DNA of 64,000 bases from Aquimarina amphilecti (GTDB lineage: Bacteria > Bacteroidota > Bacteroidia > Flavobacteriales > Flavobacteriaceae), in the NCBI RefSeq assembly GCF_900109375.1, contig NZ_FOAB01000003.1, positions 458,830-522,829 of the forward strand, in the 5' to 3' direction. Position numbers and translations under genes: made by a program. Positions 20,151 through 30,500 of the stretch are shown in pieces. Each line of letters starts with the position of its first letter. Within the stretch, counting starts at the first letter, position 1. A model generated the notes under the pieces. The model ran no database searches and was not told where the DNA came from. It worked only from the letters and a program-made list of their open reading frames with translations.

Positions 20151-20194
20151 AAAAAATAAAACCCTTTCGAGATTAACTCAAAAGGGTTTTATTT
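20151..20194 (-). terminator. Terminator of the act-cox operon
   Basis: An 18-bp inverted repeat with one mismatch (arms 20154-20171 and 20177-20194, loop 5 nt) begins 23 nt after the coxA stop codon. On the minus strand it is followed by T-rich sequence. It marks the end of the eight-gene respiratory operon. Confidence 0.82.
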
Positions 20195-20217
20195 AATTTC
20201 TTATATAAAGAGATTAG

Positions 20218-22038
20218 TTAATGATGCATTTCCTCTTCTCCATCTTGCATTGGAGTAATTTGAGAAACATAATCCTGTCCAGGAATTACATATTCACCAT
20301 CTTCTCTAGTTTTACTATAATCATATGGCCATCTATATACATGTGGAATTGCACCTGGCCAGTTACCATGCATATGCTCTACAGGAGTAGTCCATTCCAT
20401 AGTATTTGATTTCCAAGGATTCTGAACAGCTTTCTTTCCATAGAAAATAGAATGTATAAAATTATAAAGAAACACCAATTGTGCAGCTGCTGTAATCAAT
20501 GCAAATACAGTAATTAATATATTAGTATCAGCTAAATCATCAAAATATGGGAAATTACTATTCGTATAATAACGACGTGGTAATCCTGCCATACCAATAA
20601 AGTGCATTGGGAAAAATACTCCATAAGCTCCTATTGCCGTTACCCAGAAATGAACATATCCAAGATTTTTATTCATCATCTTTCCATACATCTTAGGGAA
20701 CCAATGATATACTCCAGCAAATAATCCATATAGTGCAGAGATACCCATCACCAAGTGGAAATGCGCAACTACAAAATACGTATCGTGCACATTAATATCT
20801 AAAGTACTATCTCCAAGAATAATCCCTGTAAGACCTCCTGTAATAAAAGTGGATACTAATCCGATTGAGAACAACATTGCGGGATTGAGCTGCAGATTAC
20901 CTTTCCAAAGCGTAGTTATATAATTAAATGCTTTTACCGCAGATGGTATCGCAATCAATAAAGTTGTAAACGTAAATACCGAACCTAAAAATGGATTCAT
21001 CCCCGAAATAAACATATGGTGACCCCATACAATCGTAGACAAAAATGCAATTGCTAAAATTGAAGCAACCATCGCTCTATATCCAAATATAGGTTTACGT
21101 GCATTAGTAGCTATAATTTCTGATGTTATCCCTAAAGCCGGTAATAATACAATATATACTTCTGGGTGACCCAAGAACCAAAATAAATGTTCAAAAAGTA
21201 CTGGTGATCCACCTTGATTATGCAAAACTTCCCCAGCAATATAAATATCACTTAAATAGAATGAAGTTCCAAAACCTCTATCCATTATTAATAGTAAAGC
21301 AGCTGACAATAAAACAGGGAAAGATACTACACCAATAATTGCCGTAACAAAGAATGCCCAAATAGTTAATGGCATACGTGTCATCGACATTCCTTTTGTT
21401 CGTAAGTTAATAACCGTTACTACATAGTTTAACGACCCCAGTAATGACGAAGCAATGAAGATTGCCATAGATGCTAACCACAATGTCATCCCAGTACCAG
21501 AACCACCTATTGCTTGTGGCAAGGCACTTAATGGCGGATAAATTGTCCATCCTGCAGATGCTGGTCCTGCTTCTGCAAACAGAGATAACACCATTATTAC
21601 ACTACTTAAGAAAAACAACCAATACGAAACCATATTCAAGAAACCAGAAGCCATATCTCTAGCACCAATCTGCAATGGAATCAAAAGGTTACTGAACGTA
21701 CCACTTAAACCAGCAGTAAGAACGAAAAATACCATTATTGTACCATGTATTGTTACCAAAGCAAGGTACATACTAGGATCCATTACTCCATCTTCTCCAA
21801 ACTTACCCAACAGTACTTCAAAAATTGTGAATTTATGGTCAGGCCATGCTAATTGCATTCTAAATAATAAAGACATTGCAATACCGATGATTCCCATAAT
21901 CAATCCAGTAATTAAATACTGTTTAGAAATCATCTTATGATCCTGACTAAAAATATATTTAGTTATAAATGTCTCTTTATGATGATGTCCGTGATCGTGA
22001 TCTTCTGTGTGATCATCTACGTGTGCTATTGCTGACAT
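20218..22038 (-). CDS. coxA: Cytochrome c oxidase subunit I (aa3 type)
   Basis: This 606-aa protein has the heme-copper oxidase core. The heme a ligand region is in TIHGTIMVFFV, the Cu-B His and cross-linked Tyr are in GHPEVYIVLLP, the paired Cu-B histidines are in WGHHMFISG, and the distal heme ligands are in VAHFHLVMG. It is an inner-membrane subunit that reduces O2 to water and pumps protons. The first 22 residues are His/Asp-rich (nine His), ahead of the first membrane segment. It is the last gene of the act-cox operon. Subunit III and IV genes are not present in the window. Confidence 0.97.
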   Translation of the reverse strand: MSAIAHVDDHTEDHDHGHHHKETFITKYIFSQDHKMISKQYLITGLIMGIIGIAMSLLFRMQLAWPDHKFTIFEVLLGKFGEDGVMDPSMYLALVTIHGTIMVFFVLTAGLSGTFSNLLIPLQIGARDMASGFLNMVSYWLFFLSSVIMVLSLFAEAGPASAGWTIYPPLSALPQAIGGSGTGMTLWLASMAIFIASSLLGSLNYVVTVINLRTKGMSMTRMPLTIWAFFVTAIIGVVSFPVLLSAALLLIMDRGFGTSFYLSDIYIAGEVLHNQGGSPVLFEHLFWFLGHPEVYIVLLPALGITSEIIATNARKPIFGYRAMVASILAIAFLSTIVWGHHMFISGMNPFLGSVFTFTTLLIAIPSAVKAFNYITTLWKGNLQLNPAMLFSIGLVSTFITGGLTGIILGDSTLDINVHDTYFVVAHFHLVMGISALYGLFAGVYHWFPKMYGKMMNKNLGYVHFWVTAIGAYGVFFPMHFIGMAGLPRRYYTNSNFPYFDDLADTNILITVFALITAAAQLVFLYNFIHSIFYGKKAVQNPWKSNTMEWTTPVEHMHGNWPGAIPHVYRWPYDYSKTREDGEYVIPGQDYVSQITPMQDGEEEMHH

Positions 22039-22086
22039 ACAGTTATTCTTTTAATAAAAATATAATAATTTCTCTTTTTCTTTCTC

Positions 22087-23163
22087 TTAATTACTTGCCT
22101 GAGCTGATAGTTGCTCTTTAAACGTTTGTTGCGTTTTTAACCAAGCATTATAATCTTCCTCTGACTCCACTATAATCTTCATTTGCATATTGTAGTGAGA
22201 AGCACCACAAATTTTATTACATAATAAATAATAGTCAAATTCATAAGTCTCCAAAGCCTCATCTCCTGCAGCAACTAATTGCTTACTCTTTTCTTTTCTA
22301 ATTTTATTAATAGTGGCTACTTTTTCTACCATAAACTCACTATTACGCATCTCATCGGAAGTTAATATCGGTGTATAAGAAAATTCCGTAATCATACCGG
22401 GAACTACATTCATCTGTGCTCTAAAAAACGGCATGTAAGCTGAATGCAAAACATCTTGAGAACGCATCTTAAAAATCACCTTCCTATTCACTGGTAAATG
22501 TAATTCATTTACAATCTTATCATCCATACCATAAGAATCAGACCCATCCAATCCTAGTGTATTTACACCTTCTATAAAACGAACATTTGCTTTCCCTAAT
22601 ACATTATCTTCTCCAGAGTATCTTGCCCTCCAATCAAATTGGTATGCATATAATTCTATAATTAACGGATCACCCTCTTCCTCATCGATATTCATGATAT
22701 CAGTCCAAGTGAACAATCCATATATAATCAATCCTGCCAAAACAATCACAGGAATAATAGTCCAAATAAACTCTAACTTATCATTATCCGCAAAGAATAA
22801 TGCTTTGTTATTTTTATTACCTCTGTACTTATACGAAAAAAAGTGTAATAGTCCTTGAGTAATAAATTGAACAATAAAAATTAAGATCATTGATATAATC
22901 ATCAATCTATCATACTCAATACCATGCTCCGCAGCTGATTCTGGAAGGAAAAATGTATGATATTGCACAAAGCAATATATAGTTAAAAGGTACATGAATA
23001 TTACAAAAGCAAGCATTAACTTACCTTGTAAGTTATTATCCTTGTCGTTAGCAACTTGAGAATTATCCGCTCCTTTAACTTGAGACAATTTCAATATTTT
23101 TGACATCTGCCATAAGGAGATCCCTATAAGTGCTATAACTACTATGGTTAAGAATACAGTCAT
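22087..23163 (-). CDS. coxB: Cytochrome c oxidase subunit II
   Basis: This 358-aa subunit has an N-terminal membrane helix, then two extra hydrophobic segments (about 50-115) and the usual hairpin helix before the periplasmic cupredoxin domain. The Cu-A site is complete: a His in DVLHSAYMPFF, and the C-x3-C-x3-H-x2-M cluster in CNKICGASHYNM near residue 314. It accepts electrons from cytochrome c or directly from ACIII and passes them to subunit I. The four-helix N-terminus is longer than in the standard two-helix subunit II and is probably the Bacteroidetes form. It is separated from coxA by 48 nt. Confidence 0.95.
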   Translation of the reverse strand: MTVFLTIVVIALIGISLWQMSKILKLSQVKGADNSQVANDKDNNLQGKLMLAFVIFMYLLTIYCFVQYHTFFLPESAAEHGIEYDRLMIISMILIFIVQFITQGLLHFFSYKYRGNKNNKALFFADNDKLEFIWTIIPVIVLAGLIIYGLFTWTDIMNIDEEEGDPLIIELYAYQFDWRARYSGEDNVLGKANVRFIEGVNTLGLDGSDSYGMDDKIVNELHLPVNRKVIFKMRSQDVLHSAYMPFFRAQMNVVPGMITEFSYTPILTSDEMRNSEFMVEKVATINKIRKEKSKQLVAAGDEALETYEFDYYLLCNKICGASHYNMQMKIIVESEEDYNAWLKTQQTFKEQLSAQASN

Positions 23164-23196
23164 TTTTTATCTATCTTCTTTTTTACGATCTAATTT

Positions 23197-24543
23197 TTAA
23201 TAATGAAAGTGTTTACTTTCTTCAATATAAGGGTTCCCTTTTGCTAATAATGGTGCTTTTGTAAGAGCCTTGAATACTACTAATAGGAACAACCCTAAAA
23301 ATAACAACACAGCACTAATTTCTGAAATACCAATAAACCAAGACTCACCAACTGTAGCCGGCATTACCATATTAAATACATCTATATAATGTCCGCATAA
23401 AATAATAATACCTGCCATTACCACAAACCAATTGATGCGCTTGTAATCACTATTCATTAATACCAATAGTGGGAATATAAAATTCATAATTAACATTCCA
23501 AAGAAAGGTAAATTATAATCTTCAATACGTGTTATAAAATACGTCACCTCTTCAGGTATATTAGAATACCAAATCAACATAAACTGAGAGAACCAAAGGT
23601 ACGTCCAGAATATACTAACACCGAACATAAATTTTGCTAAATCATGAATATGACTATTGTTTACAAATTCCATATATCCTTTAGACTTAAGATAAATAGT
23701 AATCAAAGCAATTGTAGTTATACCAGATACAAATAAACTTGCAAAAACATACCATCCAAACAATGTACTAAACCAGTGTGGATCAAAACTCATTATCCAA
23801 TCCCAAGATGCCATAGACTCCGTATAAATAAAGAACACTAAAAAACCAGCAGATATTTTAAAACTCTTTTTATACCACTTATTACCAGTAGCATCCTCAT
23901 CTTGTTTTCTAGAATATTTTATTGCAAAATGACGATATAACATCCAACCTCCTAAGAAAATGGCTGCTCTAAATATAAATCCAGTTCCATTTAACCATCC
24001 TACTTTACCTTGAATTAATTCATCATGAGCAACTACTTCTGGATCAGCCCAAACAAAAAGGTGATTTATATGAAAACCTGATAACGCTAAGATCACAAAC
24101 AAAATAATTCCTCCAGGAACCAAATATGCCGTAATCGCCTCCATAACTCTAAAAAGTACAGGAGACCATCCTGCCTGTGCCGCAAATTGTATTGCATAAA
24201 ATGCAAGAACACCTAAAGCGATCATGAAAAAGAAAAACGCGGCTACATATAATGCTGCCCAAGGTTTATTTTGTAATTGATGTAAGGTATGCTCATAATG
24301 TGCATCACCTGCATGTGCATCCGCTTTATCATGAGTTTCAGTACCATGCCCATCAGAAGCATGTGAATCAGTTGTTGCCTGCGTATCACCATGTCCACTT
24401 CCGTGCGCATCGTGTGCTGCCATCATTTCTTTTACCTCTTCGATAGTATTAGGAGCAGAAAGGAAACCATAAGTTAACCCTATTGCACCTATAACCACAA
24501 GAATGATAGAAAATAATCTTAATTTACTTGATAGCGTATACAT
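23197..24543 (-). CDS. actF: Alternative complex III subunit ActF (membrane, NrfD-related)
   Basis: This 448-aa protein has about ten membrane segments and sits in the ActF position of the act cluster, between the mono-heme ActE and coxB. ActF is a membrane subunit of the menaquinol:cytochrome c (or oxidase) oxidoreductase, related to ActC/NrfD. Between the first two helices (about residues 43-90) is an exceptionally His/Asp/Gly-rich loop with more than ten histidines. No redox cofactor site is visible, as expected for this subunit. Confidence 0.93.
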   Translation of the reverse strand: MYTLSSKLRLFSIILVVIGAIGLTYGFLSAPNTIEEVKEMMAAHDAHGSGHGDTQATTDSHASDGHGTETHDKADAHAGDAHYEHTLHQLQNKPWAALYVAAFFFFMIALGVLAFYAIQFAAQAGWSPVLFRVMEAITAYLVPGGIILFVILALSGFHINHLFVWADPEVVAHDELIQGKVGWLNGTGFIFRAAIFLGGWMLYRHFAIKYSRKQDEDATGNKWYKKSFKISAGFLVFFIYTESMASWDWIMSFDPHWFSTLFGWYVFASLFVSGITTIALITIYLKSKGYMEFVNNSHIHDLAKFMFGVSIFWTYLWFSQFMLIWYSNIPEEVTYFITRIEDYNLPFFGMLIMNFIFPLLVLMNSDYKRINWFVVMAGIIILCGHYIDVFNMVMPATVGESWFIGISEISAVLLFLGLFLLVVFKALTKAPLLAKGNPYIEESKHFHY

Positions 24544-24583
24544 ATTTATATAATATCGTTATTCTTAACTTTTAACAAATGCA

Positions 24584-25231
24584 CTAGTGTGCGTTATCGT
24601 GATTCTCTTCAGTTGCGCTGTGTGCAGTCTCTTCTACTTTTACAGAAACCACATCTGTATCAATACGCGTAGGCTTACCTTCAAGATCTGCCTTTAACTT
24701 TTGTACATATTGCACAATCTGCCAGCGTTCGTTCTCATTCGTTTGAGAAGCATATGATCCCATAGAGTTTATACCGTAATACATTACGTGATAAATACTA
24801 CCTTCAGTAATTGCTCTACCCACGTCGTCATAACTAGGAACTCCAAGAATTTTTTCTCTCTTTACTAAAGTACCCTTACCATCTCCCTTTTCTCCATGGC
24901 AAATAGCACAATAAATATCATATAATGCTTTACCATTCTCTTCGTTTGATTTAGTATAGCGAATAGGATTCCTTAATGAGTCCTTAGCCATATGGTAACC
25001 TTCTGGAGCATTCTTATAATCATAAGGCATCCAACCTCTTGGAACAGAACCTTCTGCAGGCAACATAGCTTCTTGACCTCCTGGAAAAACCCCATACTGG
25101 CCATAAGTTTCGTAACCCACTGGTTCATACATATTAGGCATATATTGATAATTAGGCTTTGAATCTTTTTTACAAGAAACAATACTAATCATCATTATTG
25201 CTACTACTATTATATTTAAACTATTCTTCAT
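24584..25231 (-). CDS. actE: Alternative complex III subunit ActE, mono-heme cytochrome c lipoprotein
   Basis: This 215-aa protein has a lipoprotein signal with lipobox ISIVSC (Cys20) and one CxxCH heme site, CAICH, near residue 110. GINSMGSYA near residue 155 offers a Met as the likely second axial ligand. It is a periplasm-facing, membrane-anchored c-type cytochrome that relays electrons out of ACIII. The C-terminal 30 residues are acidic and His-containing. It follows actD by 5 nt and precedes actF by 40 nt. Confidence 0.94.
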   Translation of the reverse strand: MKNSLNIIVVAIMMISIVSCKKDSKPNYQYMPNMYEPVGYETYGQYGVFPGGQEAMLPAEGSVPRGWMPYDYKNAPEGYHMAKDSLRNPIRYTKSNEENGKALYDIYCAICHGEKGDGKGTLVKREKILGVPSYDDVGRAITEGSIYHVMYYGINSMGSYASQTNENERWQIVQYVQKLKADLEGKPTRIDTDVVSVKVEETAHSATEENHDNAH

Positions 25232-25236
25232 TATTA

Positions 25237-25776
25237 CTAATGGTTATCTTCTTGCTTATCTATTACTTTAATCTCTACAGCTCCTGTATTGCTTAAGAAA
25301 CTTGTCATTTCATCAACATCTTTATGACTAGCATCTATTTCCATTAAGAAGTGATCATCTGTAGTTCTTACATCTGGATTTTCAGCTTCTTTAAATGGCC
25401 ATAATTTACTTCTCATATAAAAAGTTATAACCATTAAATGTGCTGCAAAGAACACCGTTAGTTCGAACATAATTGGAACAAATGCAGGCATGTTTTCGAT
25501 ATAGCTAAAACTTGGTTTACCACCAATATTTTGAGGCCAATCTTCAATCATAATGAAATTCATCATAGTAATTGCTACTGTAAGACCAACACATCCATAC
25601 ATAAATGATGTTATCGCTAACCTTGTAGGAGCTAATCCCATTGCTTTATCAAGACCGTGAACAGGAAAAGGTGTATAAATCTCTTCAATATGATAATGCT
25701 CTCCACGAACCTGCTTCACAGCGTCCATCAGGACATCATCATCTGTATATAATGCATGTATAACTTTAGATGCCAT
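25237..25776 (-). CDS. actD: Alternative complex III subunit ActD (DUF3341)
   Basis: This 179-aa protein has the ActD/DUF3341 form: a soluble N-terminal region with HYHIEEIYTPFPVHGLD (about 27-43), then two membrane helices (about 55-80 and 98-122) with a short loop, and a soluble acidic C-terminus. ActD anchors peripheral subunits to the ACIII membrane core and carries no cofactor. Gaps to actC (4 nt) and actE (5 nt) indicate coupled translation. Confidence 0.93.
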   Translation of the reverse strand: MASKVIHALYTDDDVLMDAVKQVRGEHYHIEEIYTPFPVHGLDKAMGLAPTRLAITSFMYGCVGLTVAITMMNFIMIEDWPQNIGGKPSFSYIENMPAFVPIMFELTVFFAAHLMVITFYMRSKLWPFKEAENPDVRTTDDHFLMEIDASHKDVDEMTSFLSNTGAVEIKVIDKQEDNH

Positions 25777-25780
25777 ACTT

Positions 25781-27526
25781 CTAGTTGTTTTTTAATTTTT
25801 CAGCTTGTCCAGCCCAATCATCGCGTTGTGCTCTTCCTGGGAAAGACCCTGTGATACTATCTAATAAATTGTACTCTATTTCGGTCATCTTACTTACTTG
25901 ATCGAAAGTATAAATCCCTATTTCATTCAATTTTTTCTCCATTACTGGTCCGATACCATTCACCTTCTTAAGATCATCCGCAGTTTGTGTAGCTGCATCA
26001 AACGTCCCTAAGTTTCCTAATAAATTATTGATATCATCTTGACTAGCTTCCTCTACATCCTTTACTTCTTCAGATGTATTTTCAGTTACCACTTCTTCTG
26101 ATGTAATCTTAGTAGTTACTTTAGGCAATTCATCTCTATGATCTATACCTGCCTCTCTAAGCTTTTTATATTTTTCTCCAGAAGATTTTAATATTGTTTT
26201 CACTTCCGCTTGTGCTATAACAGGGAACGTACGCGCATACAACAAAAATAACACAAAGAAGAATCCAATTGTTCCTATAAATATTCCGATATCTACAAAA
26301 GTAGGTGAGAACATCGTCCAAGATGATGGTAAATAATCTCTATGAAGCGAAGTAACAATAATTACAAAACGTTCAAACCACATTCCTATATTTACTACGA
26401 TAGATATAATGAATGAAAACATTATACTTCTTCTTAGTTTCGGGAACCACATAAACTGTGGAGAGAACACATTACAGGACATCATTGCCCAATAAGCCCA
26501 CCAATAAGGTCCAGTTGCCCTATTTAAGAAAGCATATTGTTCATACTCTACTCCAGAGTACCAAGCTACAAACAGTTCGGTTATATATGCAACACCAACT
26601 ATAGAACCTGTAATCATTATTACAATGTTCATTAATTCGATATGCTGTATTGTAATATAATTTTCTAAGTTAGACACCTTTCTCATTATAATAAGTAAGG
26701 TATTTACCATTGCGAATCCAGAAAAAATCGCACCTGCTACAAAATAAGGAGGGAATATCGTAGTATGCCATCCAGGAATAACCGAGGTTGCGAAGTCAAA
26801 CGATACAATGGTATGTACCGAAAGTACTAATGGTGTTGCTAAACCTGCAAGAACCAAAGAAACTTCTTCAAAACGTTGCCAATCTTTTGCTCTACCACTC
26901 CATCCAAAAGATAGAATACCGTATATTTTTTTATTGAAAGGCGTAATCGCTCTATCCCTTATCATTGCAAAATCAGGCAACAATCCAGTCCACCAGAATA
27001 CTAAAGAAACTGAGAGATACGTAGAGATCGCAAATACATCCCAAAGTAGTGGTGAGTTAAAGTTTACCCATAGTGACCCAAACTGATTTGGAATAGGTAG
27101 TACCCAATATGCTAGCCAAGGACGACCCATGTGAATAATAGGGAATAATCCTGCCTGAATAACCGAAAATATGGTCATCGCTTCTGCAGATCTGTTAATC
27201 GCCATTCTCCATTTCTGACGGAATAACAATAATACAGCAGAAATTAATGTTCCGGCGTGACCAATACCTACCCACCATACGAAGTTGGTAATATCCCAGG
27301 CCCATCCTACTGTTTTATTAAGTCCCCAGGTACCAATACCTGTGGAAATTGTATAAATTATACAACCTATTCCCCAAAGGAAAGCAATAAGCGCGATAGA
27401 AAAGACAATCCACCAAGATTTATTTGCTTTTCCTTCAACTGGTGCAGCCACATCCACAGTTACATCGTGGTAGGTTTTATCGCCAGTTACTAAAGGTTTT
27501 CTTATAGGTGCTTCGTAATGAGACAT
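25781..27526 (-). CDS. actC: Alternative complex III subunit ActC (NrfD-like quinol-binding) with C-terminal HhH extension
   Basis: The first 450 residues form the NrfD-like integral membrane subunit with about ten helices, which carries the menaquinol site of ACIII. After the last helix there is a Glu-rich linker (about 465-510) and then a compact domain with KVNGIGPVMEKKLNEIGI (about 519-536) followed by YTFDQVSKM. This is a helix-hairpin-helix pattern like those appended to some NuoE or L21 proteins. The total of 581 aa is about 100 longer than needed for the NrfD core. The extension should face the cytoplasm; its role is unknown. Confidence 0.94.
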   Translation of the reverse strand: MSHYEAPIRKPLVTGDKTYHDVTVDVAAPVEGKANKSWWIVFSIALIAFLWGIGCIIYTISTGIGTWGLNKTVGWAWDITNFVWWVGIGHAGTLISAVLLLFRQKWRMAINRSAEAMTIFSVIQAGLFPIIHMGRPWLAYWVLPIPNQFGSLWVNFNSPLLWDVFAISTYLSVSLVFWWTGLLPDFAMIRDRAITPFNKKIYGILSFGWSGRAKDWQRFEEVSLVLAGLATPLVLSVHTIVSFDFATSVIPGWHTTIFPPYFVAGAIFSGFAMVNTLLIIMRKVSNLENYITIQHIELMNIVIMITGSIVGVAYITELFVAWYSGVEYEQYAFLNRATGPYWWAYWAMMSCNVFSPQFMWFPKLRRSIMFSFIISIVVNIGMWFERFVIIVTSLHRDYLPSSWTMFSPTFVDIGIFIGTIGFFFVLFLLYARTFPVIAQAEVKTILKSSGEKYKKLREAGIDHRDELPKVTTKITSEEVVTENTSEEVKDVEEASQDDINNLLGNLGTFDAATQTADDLKKVNGIGPVMEKKLNEIGIYTFDQVSKMTEIEYNLLDSITGSFPGRAQRDDWAGQAEKLKNN

Positions 27527-27563
27527 AATCCTTTATAATTGAATTGATTCTTTATTTAGTTAA

Positions 27564-30500
27564 TTAGGCTTCCGTAGTATTTCTTACTTTCGTTTGATAC
27601 ATAACATTTGGTTTAGTACCTACGTGTTCAAGTAAATGATACATACGATTATCCTCTGTTAATTTAGCTACTTTACTACCCTTATCATTTATATCACCAA
27701 ATGTCATTGCTCCAGAAGAACAAGCAGCTGAACAAGCAGTTTTAAATTCTCCATCTTTGATAGCTCTACCATCTCTTTTAGCGTCCAAAATGGTTTTTTG
27801 CGTCATTTGGATACACATAGAGCATTTTTCCATAACCCCTCTTGAACGAACAGTAACATCTGGATTCAATACCATACGACCTAAGTCATTGTTCATATGA
27901 TAATCAAATTCATCATTTTCGTTATATAAGAACCAGTTAAATCTACGTACTTTATAAGGACAGTTATTTGCACAATATCTTGTACCTACACAACGGTTAT
28001 AAGCCATATGATTCTGACCTTGTCTACCGTGTGATGTTGCCGCTACAGGACAAACAGTTTCACAAGGTGCATGATTACAATGCTGACACATTACTGGTTG
28101 GAATGCAACTTCTGGATTATCAGAAGGAACTTCCATTTCGCCGAATTCCGATAGAGAACTACCTAGACCAGAAATAGCATCTTTCTTTTTATTATCTCCA
28201 TCAAAACTTTCTTCTGAAGAATAATAACGATCAATACGCAACCAATGCATATCACGAGATCTTCTAATTTCAGACTTACCAACAACAGGAACATTGTTCT
28301 CTGCGTGACAAGCAATAACACAAGCTCCACATCCTGTACAAGCATTTAAATCGATAGAAAGATTAAAATGATGTCCTACAGAACGATCAAACTCATCCCA
28401 AAGATCAACCTCTGGCGAAGTAACATCAAACTCTATATGATCCTTACTTACTTGAGGCATTTTATTCCAATCTTTCGGATTGCCTGTATTAAATATTTCA
28501 AGAGTCGTTTCTTTAATAATATCTCCACGACCCATCAATGTATTATGTAATTGCACACAAGCAAATTCATGTGTGCCTTCAGCTGCTGCAATAGAAACAG
28601 ATTGAACCGCATTTTGATTCTGATATAAAGCAAATGCATTGATACCTACTTGCATTTCTTCTTTTACACCAACTTTCTTACCATACCCTAAAGCTAAACC
28701 TACAGTTCCTTGTGCTTGACCAGGTTGTATAATAACAGGCGCCGTCACATTAACTCCATTTACCGTTACAGTAGCATAACTACCATCCAAAGCACCATTG
28801 GCAACATTTTCATTTATCAGGCTGTTCGCTTCAGCATCTGCTCTAGAAATTGTAAGATAATTATCCCACGAAGCTCTAGTTATTGGATCAGGCATCTCTT
28901 GTAACCAAGGGTTATTAGCCTGCTGTCCATCACCTAAAGCAGTTTTTGTATATAAAGTAAGTTCTAATCCATTTGATTTTGCCGTAGATAACCTCCTAGC
29001 CGCGGCACCAACATTAGGCCCAGCAGGTACTGCCTCTACAACTTCTGCATCACCCTCTGGGGTAGCTATAGCTGTTTCTAAAGACTCCTTAGCAAGTACT
29101 GGCTTCACCAATACTCCATCGTGTAATGCCTGATTCCAAGAGGTACCTCCCAGAACACCTGTCCAAGCGTCTTTAATATAATCGTTATAAGCAGCAGTAT
29201 TACCTGTCCACTTTAATAATGTTTCTTGAAATTGTCTTGTATCAAACAAAGGACGAATAGTAGGCTGCATTAAACTATAACTACCTTTCTTTAACTCTAC
29301 ATCTCCCCATGATTCTAAATAATGAGGTGTAGTAGCAATATAAGTACACTCAGATGCGGTAGCATCATTATGCATACTAAATGCCACAGAAACATCTACT
29401 TTCTTAAGACCTTCCTTAAATTCATTTGCATTCGGAAGAGAATATGCTGGATTAACACCTGCTATTAAAAGCGCTCCAACGCGTCCAGCATTCATATCTT
29501 TCACCAACTGAGCAACCGCCTTAGCATTACCTTGACGAATTTTTCTTGGCGTAGCTTCATTAAATGCTTTACTACTAATATATTTATTAATCGCTAAAAC
29601 TAACAATTGAGCATCGACATCTTGAATTCCAGAAACTACAACTGCGTTGCTTCCTGCTTTCTGTATCTGCTTAGCTGCTTTAACAACCTCTGCATCTAAT
29701 CCTGCATCCAAAGCTCCTTTAGAACCAGCACCAGTAACATACTTATACAAAGCTGCTAACACCTGCTTTTGCTGAGTTGGCGTTGCTTTTACTCTTTTAT
29801 CTGCATTCGCTCCGGAAAGCGACATATTTGCCTCAAAATGAATATGTCTTGACATTTTTCCATTTTTAGGAACACGTCCTTGTGCATACCCACTATCATA
29901 ACCACCTCCTTGCCAATCTCCTAAGAAATCTGCTGCAACACTAACTATTGTATTTACCTTAGAAAAATCATAATCACCTAACGCTCTTTCACCATACATC
30001 ATCTCATAAGCATCTAATGCCTCGCTATAAGATATTGCATCATATACAACTTGAGAAACGTTTGAATATTTTGCTTTAAATTCTGAGATCAATTTAGATG
30101 TAGAAGGACTTGCAAAAGTTTGAGTCAACAATACAATTTGTTTTCCTCCTAAACTTTTTAGTTTTGCTCCTACTTCTTTATCCAGATCATCCCAACTAAT
30201 ATCTTCATCACCTCTTCTAGGACCTTGCAAACGAGTATTATCATATAAGGACAATACTGAAGCATGTACCCTTGCGTTTGCATCTCCATTAGAAGTAGCA
30301 AGATTATTATTTTCTACTTTGATCGGACGACCTTCTCTTGTTTTAATTAAAACACTTGCAAAATCAAAACCATCAGCAATAGTAGTTGCATAATAATTAG
30401 CAACACCAGGAACAATTCTTTCCGGCTGAACTACATAAGGTATTGATTTAATTACTGGTCCTTCACAAGCTGCCAAAGATGCAGCTGCTGTACTAAAACC

